Assembly (NCBI GenBank): GCA_942492055.1
Contig: CALODP010000025.1
Location: 1 to 64,000 of the forward strand
Length of the DNA stretch: 64,000 bases
From: CALODP01 sp942492055
GTDB lineage: Bacteria > Bacteroidota > Ignavibacteria > Ignavibacteriales > Melioribacteraceae
Reading direction: 5' to 3'
In this document: positions 1-8,908 of the stretch, piece after piece
Numbering within the stretch: the stretch's first letter is position 1
How the letters are laid out: each line of letters opens with the position of its first letter
Program-made: the position numbers and the translations under genes
Notes under the pieces: model-generated
Told to the model about the DNA's origin: nothing
Databases searched by the model: none
The model's input: the letters and a program-made list of their open reading frames with translations, nothing else

Positions 1-1
1 T

Positions 2-1324
2 GTGAATCAGAGATTGTATTATCGGGATTCGGATAAAGAGAATTTTGTCCCTTGCAGGGAAACCGATTTCCGTGAGACTCTTCATCCACGCTATTTTACT
101 TCGGATAATAAGTATGTTTACGCTTTTTCCAATATCGGTCATGATAAGACAGCCGTAATTAAATACGATATCAAAAACGATAAAGAGCTTGAAGTAATTT
201 ATACACACCCCGAGGTAGATGTTGAGTATATGCACTATTCAAATCTCAGAAAAGAGTTGAACGGTGTTTCTTTCGTCACATGGAAAAGGGAGTATAAGTT
301 TTTTAACAAAGAGAGAGCCGCCATTCTGAATTACCTTCAACAACAATTGAAGGGGAAAGAAATTATTGCTGCCAGTAGAGATAGTAGTGAAACTAAATTT
401 ATTCTCAGAACATTTTCCGATAAAAGCTTAGGTGCCTATTATTACTTCAACGTTGCTTCGAACGAGTTAAAAAAATTATCGGATGTAGGTTCTTGGCTCG
501 ACGAAAATAAAATGTCTGATATGAAGCCGATCCGTTATAAAGCCAGAGACGGGTTTACTCTATTCGGATATCTTACGATTCCTAAAAATGTAAAACATGA
601 AAATCTTCCCACTATCGTTATTCCTCACGGAGGGCCTTGGCTCAGAGACTCATGGGGTTTTGATGCTGAAGCGCAGTTCCTGGCCAATCGCGGGTATCTT
701 GTTTTGCAAGTTAATTTCCGAGGGTCAACCGGCTATGGCCGACACTATTGGGAAGCCGGCTTTAAGGAGTGGGGAAGAAAGATGCAAGACGACGTAACCG
801 ACGGAGTTGATTGGTTGATTTTGCAAGGGCTTGCCGATCCAGATAGAATAGCTATTATGGGATATTCCTTCGGTGGATATTCCGCTCTAACAGGAGTAGT
901 CTCTACACCCGATAAATACAGATGCGCGATTAGCTATGCGGGGATAATGGATGTTCCGACATTTTTGAATTCCATTCCACCGGTTTGGGAGCCTTTCAGA
1001 GAGATGCTCTATAACATGGTTGGTGACCCCGTAAAAGATAAGGAGTTACTCGAAGAGATATCTCCGTTACGAAATACCGACAAGATCAATGTGCCTGTTT
1101 TTATTGCTCAAGGGGCAAACGACGCTAAAGCTCCGAAAGAAATCACCGACGAATTTGTGAAGTTGTTGAGTGAAAGTGGCGTTGAAGTGGAGTATATGGT
1201 CAAAGAAAACGAGGGGCACGGATTCAGAAATGAGGAAAACCGATTGGAATATTTCAAAGCGATTGAGGCCTTTCTTAAAAGACATATGACGAGTTCTTCC
1301 GAATCAATCGGAACGAAAAAGTAG
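2..1324 (+). CDS. S9-family serine peptidase, C-terminal part (5' end outside window)
   Basis: C-terminal 440 residues of a prolyl-oligopeptidase-type (S9) peptidase, an alpha/beta hydrolase that normally cuts short peptides and sits behind an N-terminal beta-propeller. The hydrolase domain fills roughly the last 250 residues: the oxyanion-region motif HGGP (near base 628), the nucleophile elbow GYSFGGYS (near base 860-880), an Asp in GANDAKAP (near 1115) and the catalytic His in EGHGF (near 1215). The preceding residues look like the end of a propeller (repeated short beta-strand segments). The open frame runs to the left edge, so the GTG at base 2 is not taken as the true start and the N-terminus is missing. 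A close alternative is an acyl-aminoacyl-peptidase of the same family. Confidence 0.85.
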   Translation: MNQRLYYRDSDKENFVPCRETDFRETLHPRYFTSDNKYVYAFSNIGHDKTAVIKYDIKNDKELEVIYTHPEVDVEYMHYSNLRKELNGVSFVTWKREYKFFNKERAAILNYLQQQLKGKEIIAASRDSSETKFILRTFSDKSLGAYYYFNVASNELKKLSDVGSWLDENKMSDMKPIRYKARDGFTLFGYLTIPKNVKHENLPTIVIPHGGPWLRDSWGFDAEAQFLANRGYLVLQVNFRGSTGYGRHYWEAGFKEWGRKMQDDVTDGVDWLILQGLADPDRIAIMGYSFGGYSALTGVVSTPDKYRCAISYAGIMDVPTFLNSIPPVWEPFREMLYNMVGDPVKDKELLEEISPLRNTDKINVPVFIAQGANDAKAPKEITDEFVKLLSESGVEVEYMVKENEGHGFRNEENRLEYFKAIEAFLKRHMTSSSESIGTKK

Positions 1325-1358
1325 TTCGAGTAATTTAATTTACACTTAATACTCACCC

Positions 1359-1390
1359 TTTGGAAATCAGATTATTCATGAGTAATTTTG
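1359..1390 (+). promoter_or_regulatory. Bacteroidota-type promoter for the HAD gene
   Basis: TTTG at 1359-1362, a 20-bp spacer, then TAATTTTG at 1383-1390. This fits the Bacteroidota sigma-A consensus (TTTG, 19-21 bp, TAnnTTTG). Transcription would begin about 7 bp downstream, just ahead of the GTG start at 1417. Confidence 0.6.
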
Positions 1391-1416
1391 TACTCTAAAA
1401 TTGATAGAGGATACGT

Positions 1417-2055
1417 GTGCTAAAGAAGTACAAACATGTTATATGGGATTGGAACGGAACTTTGTTAGATGATGTAGAGCTCTGCGCCGATCTGATGAAT
1501 AACTTATTGAAATCAAAAGGGCTTCGACAAATCTCAGTTGATCAATACAGAGAGGTTTTTACTTTTCCTGTAAAGGACTACTATCAAAAGTTGGGGCACG
1601 ATGTTTCGGATGAGAATTGGGAAATTCTTAGCCATAAGTTTATTGACGAATACGAAAGCAGAAAGTCGGAATGCGGATTGTATACTAACGCCGAAGACGT
1701 ATTGGAGAAAATAAATAGCAAGGGAATATCCCAATCGGTTCTCTCCGCATATTCGCAAGACGCTTTGACTAATATTATAAAAGATTTCGAATTGGATAAG
1801 TATTTTATAAAACTTGTCGGGCTCAATAACATTTACGCCGCAAGCAAGGTTGAAAACGGTGTCAGATGGATGAAGGAACTGGGTTACGAAAAAGGGGAAG
1901 TATTGATGATCGGGGATACTATTCACGATTACGAAGTGGCTACCGAAATGGGAGCAGACGCGCTTCTTGTGGCCAATGGTCATCAATCCAAAGAGAAATT
2001 ACTTACTTGTACGGATAACGTGGTCGATTCTGTTGCTGAAATACTAACTTATTAA
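1417..2055 (+). CDS. HAD-superfamily hydrolase (phosphoglycolate-phosphatase-like)
   Basis: A 212-residue HAD phosphatase, probably cytosolic. Motif I appears as WDWNGTLLDD (residues about 10-19); the canonical first Asp is at the DWNGT position. A helical cap follows. The acidic motif IV is seen in MIGDTIHDYEVA, followed by MGADALLVANGH, as in Gph/PGP-like enzymes. The substrate is unknown; phosphoglycolate or another small sugar phosphate is likely by family. The start is GTG, chosen because GAGG lies 6 nt upstream and a good promoter is placed just before it. It is co-directional with mgsA, 12 bp downstream, so the two probably share a transcript. Confidence 0.85.
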   Translation: MLKKYKHVIWDWNGTLLDDVELCADLMNNLLKSKGLRQISVDQYREVFTFPVKDYYQKLGHDVSDENWEILSHKFIDEYESRKSECGLYTNAEDVLEKINSKGISQSVLSAYSQDALTNIIKDFELDKYFIKLVGLNNIYAASKVENGVRWMKELGYEKGEVLMIGDTIHDYEVATEMGADALLVANGHQSKEKLLTCTDNVVDSVAEILTY

Positions 2056-2067
2056 AAGGAGAAAAAT

Positions 2068-2532
2068 ATGACTACAATTATCGAAAAGTTGGGAAAGAAC
2101 AAGAAAATTGCCTTGGTAGCTCACGACAATATGAAGAAAGATCTGCTCGAGTGGGCCAGCTACAACAAGGATAATTTGATCAAGCATCAAATATACGCTA
2201 CCGGCACTACCGGGAAAATTCTTTCGGAGCAATTGAATATTTTTATTCACAAGCTAAAGAGTGGTCCGTTAGGTGGCGATCAACAGATCGGATCGAAGAT
2301 TGCAGAAGGGGATATCGATTTTATGATTTTCTTCTGGGATCCGTTGGAAGCTCAGCCGCATGATCCGGACGTTAAGGCTCTGTTAAGACTTGCTACCGTT
2401 TACAATATTCCGATGGCAATGAACAGATCAACGGCTGATTTTATTTTTAGCTCGGAACTTATGAACGAGGAATACGAAAGAATTATTCCCGATTATTCCG
2501 CTTACAAAAATCGTAAGGTTATTACTGACTAA
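2068..2532 (+). CDS. mgsA: Methylglyoxal synthase
   Basis: Converts dihydroxyacetone phosphate to methylglyoxal and phosphate, a bypass of lower glycolysis that relieves sugar-phosphate stress. The 154-residue length is typical. Family signatures are all present: LVAHDNMK near the N-terminus, the phosphate-binding YATGTTG, SGPLGGDQQIG (with the catalytic Asp of the GGDQQ motif), and FFWDPL followed by PHDPDVKALLRLA. A clear AGGAG ribosome site precedes the ATG. It follows the HAD phosphatase by 12 bp. Its TAA stop interlocks with the TAG stop of the convergent receptor gene (shared CTAA), so no terminator fits between them. Confidence 0.96.
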   Translation: MTTIIEKLGKNKKIALVAHDNMKKDLLEWASYNKDNLIKHQIYATGTTGKILSEQLNIFIHKLKSGPLGGDQQIGSKIAEGDIDFMIFFWDPLEAQPHDPDVKALLRLATVYNIPMAMNRSTADFIFSSELMNEEYERIIPDYSAYKNRKVITD

Positions 2533-4883
2533 ATACTCAGTTCAACTCTTAAGTTGAAAAACCGTTTGCTGAGGATTTGTGGAATTCTGAACGCGTATTT
2601 GATATCGCTCATTACCTGAGCCCATTCGTATCCCATGATATTGTATTGGTTAAACATGTTCAGAACTTCCGCCACTACCAGCAGATTGGTTTTCTCTGAG
2701 AGCTTAAACGCAGCAGAACATCCCATATCTACCCGTAAGTAAAGTAAGTATTCTTCAGGTGAATTAAGGTCCACCTTAATTTGCTCGTATCCTGTAGCAG
2801 GATCCTTTTCAATATTTCTCGTATAAAACAATTGTCCGGACCCGATTACGAATCTTGTATGAGCCTGCCAGTTCGGGTGTTTCTTGAATTTATCTTGAAG
2901 GAAAATTTGTAACGAATGTGTTTGATCGTAAAGTCGTCTTCGGTATTTGGCGGTTCCCTTATCACGTTCCTTCGAATCAAGATAGCTGTAGCCGATCCAG
3001 CTTCTGGTGCCCGGTACTATTTCCCCTTCTACCATTACATCAAGTCCGTAAGCGTAACCTTCCCTTACGTTCCCACGAAGATAAGTCATCTTCATCCTTT
3101 CGAAATAGAACGGAATTATATTATCCATCTCTTTGTAATATGCTTCGGCATGCATCTTTAGCTGATTCGGGAAAACGTGTTCCCATCCGAGAACATAATG
3201 AGTCGATTTTTGCGCTTTAATGTTCTCAAGCCCCGGATCCCTTAATTCACTTAAGAAGGGAGGTTGGTAATAAACTCCGTAGCTGAAATTAAAGGAGTTA
3301 ACGGGGGAGTGGAAATAAGAGATGTTAAATCTTGGCGAAATAAGCTTCTCATTAGTATACTCGTAATTCAGATAGCGTACACCCACGTTGGCGTTGATTT
3401 CCTCGCTGAGGCGAATGTCATCTTCCAGAAAAAGAGAGAATGAGTTCAGAGAGTTCTTCTCATTTACTTTTCTAACAACCGGAGTAATGCTTAAAACGCT
3501 GTCCCCATTCTCGTTGAAAGAATCATCTATTTTATTGGTTACATCCACAAAGCGATACTCGGCTCCCAGTAGTAGGGAATGATTCGAGAGATCCAAACGG
3601 GTGAGGGCTTTCAGCCTGTCCGATTCCAATTGCATGTAACTATCCGAATACTCATATCTGGTTTTCAGGTAATCCATATCATCTTCCGGGTTCCCGGCGT
3701 CGGGGGAATAGTAGACTTCGCTGGTCAGGTTGCGATATTCTTTCTCCTTTGTGTAATACTTCGCGTAGGATAACTGAACACCGAGATCGTTGGTAAGCTG
3801 ATGTTTGTATTTCAATCCTCCCAAACCGGTGTAGTAAGAATATTCCTGAGTACCGTCGTAATCCAAAGTGAGGGCACGGAAATCCCCTCTTCCTATTCCT
3901 CCGAAATGTCCTTCCCATTTATCGGGAGTCAAATCGAATTTGTTTTCCGCGTAAACTCCGAAAAACTCAAGCTCCGAATTATCCGTTACTTTGTAATTGG
4001 TGAGTACTTGAATATCGGAAAAGGTCGGTTTATAATCTCCCTGGGTTTGCAATGTTTTCAAAAAGGCTCCCGGATAAGCGTATCTTCCACCTACAGACCA
4101 GTTGAAAGTTTTGCTCCCCCCTCGCAAAGTAATTCCCATGTTCATTACATCGGCGCGAAAATTTCCACCGAAACCGTCATTGTATCTTTTATAATTTACT
4201 TCCAACGCCGAAGACATTTTATCCCCGAACTTCGCCGGGAAGGCGCCGTTATAGAAGTTAATATTCTCAACCATATCCTGGTTTATCAGACTTTGGTTTT
4301 CCTCGATCCCCTGACGCAATAAAAAGGGGCGATAAATTTCATAGCCGTTAAGATAAATAAGATTTTCGTCGTAACTTCCGCCTCGCACGTTATAACCGCT
4401 ACTCAATTCGTTGTTGCTCGAAACCCCCGATAATACCTGAACACTTCGCAACACATCCCCGTAGATGATAGGCATCTTTTGAAGATCTTCCGCCTCAACT
4501 TTCTGGATTATTGTTGTCTGCTTCTCCTTTTTTTCCACAACGGTTACTTCATCTTCCATATAAGTGGTTGGGTGCATGGCAACGTTCATGGTAATCTTAC
4601 TACTATTGCGGGATAAAGTTACTTTCTTGTAAACAGTCTTGAAGCCGATAAAAGAAAAGCGAAATGTATAATTTCCGTAGGGAAGACGAATCTTGTAATA
4701 CCCGTTGGAATTTGTGGTGGCTCCGCTTTGACTTTCTTGCACATAGAGATTGCAATTTTCCAAAGGAGAGTTATTATTGGAGGTAACTACAAAACCGCTT
4801 ACTACGGCTCCGCTTTTTTGAGCAAAAGAAATAATAGTAAAGAGAAACAGAAAAGCGAATACCGCTCTGAAAAGTTGAGACAT
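2529..4883 (-). CDS. TonB-dependent receptor with carboxypeptidase-like N-terminal domain
   Basis: A 784-residue outer-membrane active transporter; the substrate is unknown. Order: signal peptide (cleavage after about SFA, residue 21), a carboxypeptidase-regulatory-like beta-sandwich (about 25-110, including NSNGYYKIRLPYGNYTF), a plug domain (about 120-240, with VLSGVSSNNELSSGYNVRGG), and a 22-strand-type beta-barrel to the C-terminus. This layout is the Bacteroidota SusC/CirA-like type, but the protein is shorter than SusC and no SusD partner lies nearby, so polysaccharide uptake is not supported. It is transcribed alone; upstream DNA is non-coding and its 3' end overlaps mgsA by 4 bp. Confidence 0.9.
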   Translation of the reverse strand: MSQLFRAVFAFLFLFTIISFAQKSGAVVSGFVVTSNNNSPLENCNLYVQESQSGATTNSNGYYKIRLPYGNYTFRFSFIGFKTVYKKVTLSRNSSKITMNVAMHPTTYMEDEVTVVEKKEKQTTIIQKVEAEDLQKMPIIYGDVLRSVQVLSGVSSNNELSSGYNVRGGSYDENLIYLNGYEIYRPFLLRQGIEENQSLINQDMVENINFYNGAFPAKFGDKMSSALEVNYKRYNDGFGGNFRADVMNMGITLRGGSKTFNWSVGGRYAYPGAFLKTLQTQGDYKPTFSDIQVLTNYKVTDNSELEFFGVYAENKFDLTPDKWEGHFGGIGRGDFRALTLDYDGTQEYSYYTGLGGLKYKHQLTNDLGVQLSYAKYYTKEKEYRNLTSEVYYSPDAGNPEDDMDYLKTRYEYSDSYMQLESDRLKALTRLDLSNHSLLLGAEYRFVDVTNKIDDSFNENGDSVLSITPVVRKVNEKNSLNSFSLFLEDDIRLSEEINANVGVRYLNYEYTNEKLISPRFNISYFHSPVNSFNFSYGVYYQPPFLSELRDPGLENIKAQKSTHYVLGWEHVFPNQLKMHAEAYYKEMDNIIPFYFERMKMTYLRGNVREGYAYGLDVMVEGEIVPGTRSWIGYSYLDSKERDKGTAKYRRRLYDQTHSLQIFLQDKFKKHPNWQAHTRFVIGSGQLFYTRNIEKDPATGYEQIKVDLNSPEEYLLYLRVDMGCSAAFKLSEKTNLLVVAEVLNMFNQYNIMGYEWAQVMSDIKYAFRIPQILSKRFFNLRVELSI

Positions 4884-5192
4884 ACCAAATCCGATAACTA
4901 ATTATGAATTATAAAATAGTAGAAATGTTTCGGATCTATGTCTCCTAGTTGGTTAATGAAGAATTCAAATTTAGGTTAAATATAAAATAATAGCAATAGG
5001 AGCAGATACAAAAGAAAGGATAATATTTGCGGGGGGGAGGAATGAAAATGTAAATGTAAATGTAAATAAAAACAGAACTAAAAGAGTATACTGTAAAATG
5101 AAACAAGAACTTAACACAACGACTGTAAAACCAAACCGGTTTTATGCTGACTTACTGTAAAGCTATTTCAGGACAGGACCCTTTTTGAGACA
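4884..5192. other. Gene-free upstream region of the receptor
   Basis: No coding sequence is supported here. It should hold the promoter of the minus-strand receptor. It contains a small hexamer repeat (ATGTAA three times, about 5047-5064) and a run of seven G near 5031. Nothing else is recognised. Confidence 0.5.
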
Positions 5193-5548
5193 CTACCCAT
5201 GATGCACAATAATTCGGTACAGTGCCAAAATAAAATGCCACTGAAGCATGAAAAAGGGGTACTGCGGCGGAAACGAATGGCACTGCGACGGAGAAAAACA
5301 GTGCTGAGGAAAAATAGAATAGCGCGAGGCAATTTAAAATAAGGGCGCGGCAAAAGAACGGGACACTGCAGTAGAAAAACATGATACTGTAGCGAAAAAA
5401 AATAATGGTACGTCACTCTAAAAGAGGGCTGAGTTGCGAAAAAATGAGACTACGGCGAAAAAAAATGGCATTACGTCACTTTAAAATGGCACTACGGCAT
5501 CCAAATGAGACATTACGGCGCAAAAACAAGGGACTGAGTCAGCCGCAG
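5193..5548. repeat. Degenerate 21-bp tandem array A (17 units)
   Basis: Seventeen units of 21 bp occupy 356 bp, which is 17 x 21 minus 1. Units begin at 5193, 5214, 5235, 5256, 5277, 5298, then 5318 (one base lost), 5339 and every 21 bp to 5528. The plus-strand consensus is about ATGGCACTACGGCGAAAAAA(A). Read as codons it is a heptapeptide near M-A-L-R-R-K-K, for example MALRRRK, MALRHFK, MALRHPN, ETLRRKN. The third codon is Leu in 12 of 17 units (CTG, CTA, TTA) and the fourth is Arg in about 10 (CGG, CGA, CGT, AGG). In-frame TAG codons in the units at 5360 and 5381 and the 1-nt slip break the frame, so no protein is claimed. The first two units are weak. Confidence 0.85.
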
Positions 5549-5782
5549 TGTTTTATTTTTGTGACACATGGTTTCTTTTGTCTGTTCCGTTACTTTTCCG
5601 GTCTTTTACATTAATTTAACTTTGTGTCGCGTTATGATTTTCTACCACTACACCGTCTCTATTCTGCCAAGTATTAAACCCGTGCATCTTGATACGTTAT
5701 TAATAATCCCCTCCCGGCATTTCCTGATGCTTTCGGCCAGCTTGAAACCGTAATGAATTATGTTTGGAAGGAGGGAAAGAGA
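5549..5782. other. Gene-free stretch between array A and the lpd terminator
   Basis: No gene, RNA or repeat is supported. Short open frames here lack ribosome sites and resemble no known protein. Confidence 0.4.
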
Positions 5783-5808
5783 GGAACCGGCTTCTGTGAG
5801 CCGGCTCC
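5783..5808 (-). terminator. Terminator hairpin after the pyruvate dehydrogenase operon
   Basis: Inverted repeat GGAACCGGCT / AGCCGGCTCC with a 6-nt loop and one mismatch, 9 bp past the lpd stop. On the minus strand it is followed by a pyrimidine-rich TCTCTTTCC rather than a clean T run. Confidence 0.6.
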
Positions 5809-5816
5809 GATGTGAT

Positions 5817-7235
5817 CTATTTTTTTCTTGGCTTAAATACGTGTGTCGATTGACCGAAATAACTTTCGGCCGCTTCCATTACCGATTCCGAGAGAGTAGG
5901 GTGAGGATGAATAGAAAGGGCAACGTCTCTGGCGAGCGCGGCCATCTCAATAGCGAGTACACCTTCGGAGATCATATCTCCCGCGCCAACGCCGACCATT
6001 CCCATTCCCAATATCCTGCCGGTTTCCGGTTCGATAATAAGCTTAGTCAGTCCGTCGTTGCGATCCAGAGTTGTTGCTCTGCCACTTGCGCCCCATGGGA
6101 ACTTGGCTACTTCAACCTCAATCCCTGCGGCCTTGGCTTCTTCTTCGGTTAGTCCCGCCCAGGCTAATTCGGGATCGGTGAAGACAACCGCGGGGATTGC
6201 GGCCGGCTCGAAAGCGACCTTGTGACCGGCAATTGCCTCAACAGCTACTTTCCCTTCCGCCGAGGCTTTGTGCGCCAGCATCGGATTCCCGACAATATCA
6301 CCGATTGCGTATATCGATGGATCGTCTGTAAGCATTTGTTGATTTGTATTTACGAAGCCACGTTCGTTTATTTTCACCTTGGTGTTTTCCAATCCGAATC
6401 CGGTAGTGACCGGTTTGCGCCCTACGGAGATAAGAACTCTGTCGAATTCCTCTTCTATTCCGTTAGCCTTGGGTCCTTCGAATATCACTTTGATACCGTT
6501 ATCGGTTTCAGTGAACTGAGTGACTTTAGTTTTCAGAAGAATCTTTTCGAAAGATTCCTTCAAACTACGCTCTAATATTCGAGCCAGGTCTCTGTCGGCG
6601 CCGGTAAGAATATTCGGAAGCATTTCCACTACGGTTACTTTGCTTCCGAGAGCAGCGTAAACCGAGCCGAGTTCCAGACCGATATATCCGCCCCCTACAA
6701 CAAGTAGTTTGTTCGGTATTGATTCCAGATTAAGGGCTCCGGTTGAATTCCATATTTTCTCGGAGTCCTTTGGTAAACCGGGTATAGAAGCCGGAATAGA
6801 ACCGGTAGCCACGATGGCTTTCTCGAAAGCGAGTTCTTCTTTGGTTCCGTCAACCCGCGTGATACCAAGAGAGTTGGAGTTAAGGAAACTGGCGGTTCCC
6901 TGAATGTAGTTTATTTTTCTTTGCTTACTCAATTGTCCGGTTCCGCCGGTAAGTTTCTTTACAACATTCTCTTTGTGCGCGCGTAGCTTATCCAAATCTA
7001 TTTTCGGTTCACCGAAACTTAATCCCCATTTTTCAGCCTCTTTTGCTTCACGGATTAGTTTGGCTATATGCAGCAAGGCTTTCGAAGGGATGCAACCTCT
7101 GTAGAGGCAGACACCACCGGGGTTTTCCATCTTATCAATCAAAGTTACTTCCATGCCCATATCGGCGGCCAAGAATGCGGCGGCGTATCCGCCCGGTCCC
7201 GCACCGATAACGGCAAGTTGAGTTTTATTTATCAT
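5817..7235 (-). CDS. lpd: Dihydrolipoyl dehydrogenase (E3)
   Basis: Re-oxidises dihydrolipoyl groups of the 2-oxoacid dehydrogenase complex with FAD and NAD+. 472 residues, usual length. FAD-binding GAGPGG is at residues 11-16, the redox disulfide CLYRGC at Cys43-Cys48, a second dinucleotide motif (VVGGGYIGLELG) near 180, FAD-binding IYAIGDIVG near 308-316, and the catalytic His-Glu pair in HPHPTLSE near the C-terminus. It is the last gene of aceE-aceF-lpd, 26 bp after aceF, so it is most likely the E3 of pyruvate dehydrogenase, though it could also serve other lipoyl systems elsewhere. Confidence 0.96.
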   Translation of the reverse strand: MINKTQLAVIGAGPGGYAAAFLAADMGMEVTLIDKMENPGGVCLYRGCIPSKALLHIAKLIREAKEAEKWGLSFGEPKIDLDKLRAHKENVVKKLTGGTGQLSKQRKINYIQGTASFLNSNSLGITRVDGTKEELAFEKAIVATGSIPASIPGLPKDSEKIWNSTGALNLESIPNKLLVVGGGYIGLELGSVYAALGSKVTVVEMLPNILTGADRDLARILERSLKESFEKILLKTKVTQFTETDNGIKVIFEGPKANGIEEEFDRVLISVGRKPVTTGFGLENTKVKINERGFVNTNQQMLTDDPSIYAIGDIVGNPMLAHKASAEGKVAVEAIAGHKVAFEPAAIPAVVFTDPELAWAGLTEEEAKAAGIEVEVAKFPWGASGRATTLDRNDGLTKLIIEPETGRILGMGMVGVGAGDMISEGVLAIEMAALARDVALSIHPHPTLSESVMEAAESYFGQSTHVFKPRKK

Positions 7236-7261
7236 TTGATTCTCCCATTCATTTTCAATAA

Positions 7262-8884
7262 TTATCCTTCAAGCGAAAGAAGGAACGGGTTTTCCAGAGC
7301 GTTCGCAATCCATCTGATAAAGCGGGCACCGTCCGCTCCGTCAATAATTCTGTGATCGTAAGAAAGAGAAAGAGGAAGAAGCAAACGGGGCTCGAATTTC
7401 CCGTCGATTAACTTCGGCTCGATAGCTCCTCTCGAAACACCAAGGATAGCGACCTCGGGAGAATTTACAATCGGTGTGAAATAGGTTCCCCCTATTCCAC
7501 CAAGATTGCTAATGGAGAAGTTTCCTCCTTGCATATCTTCTATTGTCAATTTCTTATCACCGGCTTTGACGGAGATTTCACTAAGCTCTTTTGATAGGGT
7601 AGTGATGTTCTTTTTGTCAACATCCCTTATGACCGGCACAAGGAGACCTCTGTCCGTATCGACCGCAACGCCGATGTTTACATACTTCTTGTAAATTATT
7701 TCTTTCTTTTCCATATCAATGCTACTGTTGAACTGAGGAAAGGCCTTCATAGCCGAAGCCACTATCTTCAATAGAATAGCGGTGACTGTGAGTTTACCTC
7801 CTTCGGACTCAACATTTTTAGCGAATTGTTTTCTTAGCTTTTCCAGCTCTGTAATATCCGCTTTATCGAATTGTGTAACGTGCGGGATAACGTTCCAAGC
7901 GTAAGAAAGATGTTCCGCGGTTTTCTTACGTACGTTACTCATCGGTTCAAAGGAAACTTCACCCCATTTGGAAAAATCGGGGAGCGGTTCTCTCGCTATA
8001 CCCAAAGGAGTTCCCGAAGAAGTAGCCTTTGAGATTTTTTCGTTTTGATATTTAGCGAAAGCTTTAACATCCTCAACCGAGATCCGTCCGCCGGGGCCAC
8101 TACCGGAAACCCGATTGATATCTATTCCTATTTCCCTGGCGAAGCGCCTTACGGAGGGAGCGGCAGGAGCAATCTTCTGTGGTTGCTCAAGGATTATCTC
8201 TTCTTTTCGCTCAGCCGGAGGTTGAGTAACTTTGGGTGCTTCGACTTTCGGAGTCTCCTCAACCTTTTCAGTTTCTTCAACCTGCGGTTCCACTTTCTTT
8301 TCTTCTTCTTTTCCCCCTTCGGATATTACGGTGAATATTACTTCTCCTACCTTGGCCGGTTTTCCTTCGGCAACAAATACTTTTTCAACAACTCCTTCCA
8401 CTTCGGAGGGGACTTCAACATTTGCTTTGTCGGTCTCTATTTCCAGTACGGTTTGATCCATTGTTACTTTATCCCCTGCAGCTACAAGGACTTTCACAAC
8501 ATCGGCAGACTCAATATTTTCTCCCAATTCAGGAAGCCTCATTTCAGAGATACCCGATTCCGTTTTAGGGAGAGTTGCTTCCTTCGGGGGCTCGGGAGTA
8601 GGGCTCTCTTTTTCTTCTTTATTCTCAACAACTTCCGGCGCAGTCTCCGCGGAATCAACCGTAAATACAATGCTTCCTACCTTTGCGGCTTCACCTTCCT
8701 TTGCGAAGACTTCCTTTACTATCCCTTCCACTTCGGATGGGACTTCCACATTAGCTTTGTCTGTTTCTATTTCCAAAACCGTCTGATCAAGTTCTACTCT
8801 ATCGCCGGGTTTAATCAATACTTTCACAACATCCGCGGAATCAATGTTTTCTCCGAGTTCGGGCAATTTGAATTCAACTGTCAT
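7262..8884 (-). CDS. aceF: Pyruvate dehydrogenase E2, dihydrolipoamide acetyltransferase
   Basis: Core of the pyruvate dehydrogenase complex; moves the acetyl group from lipoate to CoA. About 540 residues. Two N-terminal lipoyl domains (about 1-75 and 115-190) each carry the lipoylation motif ETDKANVEVPSEVEG, identical in both. Linkers rich in Pro, Glu and Lys separate them. A peripheral-subunit-binding domain (APSVRRFAREIGID to GRISVEDV) follows, then the acyltransferase domain with the catalytic LSYDHRIIDGA near the C-terminus. The ATG at 8884 is preferred over a TTG two codons earlier: the protein then begins MTVEFKLPELGE, as E2 proteins do. Lies 24 bp after aceE. Confidence 0.94.
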   Translation of the reverse strand: MTVEFKLPELGENIDSADVVKVLIKPGDRVELDQTVLEIETDKANVEVPSEVEGIVKEVFAKEGEAAKVGSIVFTVDSAETAPEVVENKEEKESPTPEPPKEATLPKTESGISEMRLPELGENIESADVVKVLVAAGDKVTMDQTVLEIETDKANVEVPSEVEGVVEKVFVAEGKPAKVGEVIFTVISEGGKEEEKKVEPQVEETEKVEETPKVEAPKVTQPPAERKEEIILEQPQKIAPAAPSVRRFAREIGIDINRVSGSGPGGRISVEDVKAFAKYQNEKISKATSSGTPLGIAREPLPDFSKWGEVSFEPMSNVRKKTAEHLSYAWNVIPHVTQFDKADITELEKLRKQFAKNVESEGGKLTVTAILLKIVASAMKAFPQFNSSIDMEKKEIIYKKYVNIGVAVDTDRGLLVPVIRDVDKKNITTLSKELSEISVKAGDKKLTIEDMQGGNFSISNLGGIGGTYFTPIVNSPEVAILGVSRGAIEPKLIDGKFEPRLLLPLSLSYDHRIIDGADGARFIRWIANALENPFLLSLEG

Positions 8885-8908
8885 TTTCAATCCATTGTTT
8901 ATTTCGAA

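Noticed and set aside
5193..5548. CRISPR array
   Set aside because: Units are 21 bp head to tail with no unique spacers and strong degeneracy, so it is a tandem repeat.
5405..5614. 69-residue basic protein in array A
   Set aside because: Composed of array units followed by unrelated sequence; no ribosome site.
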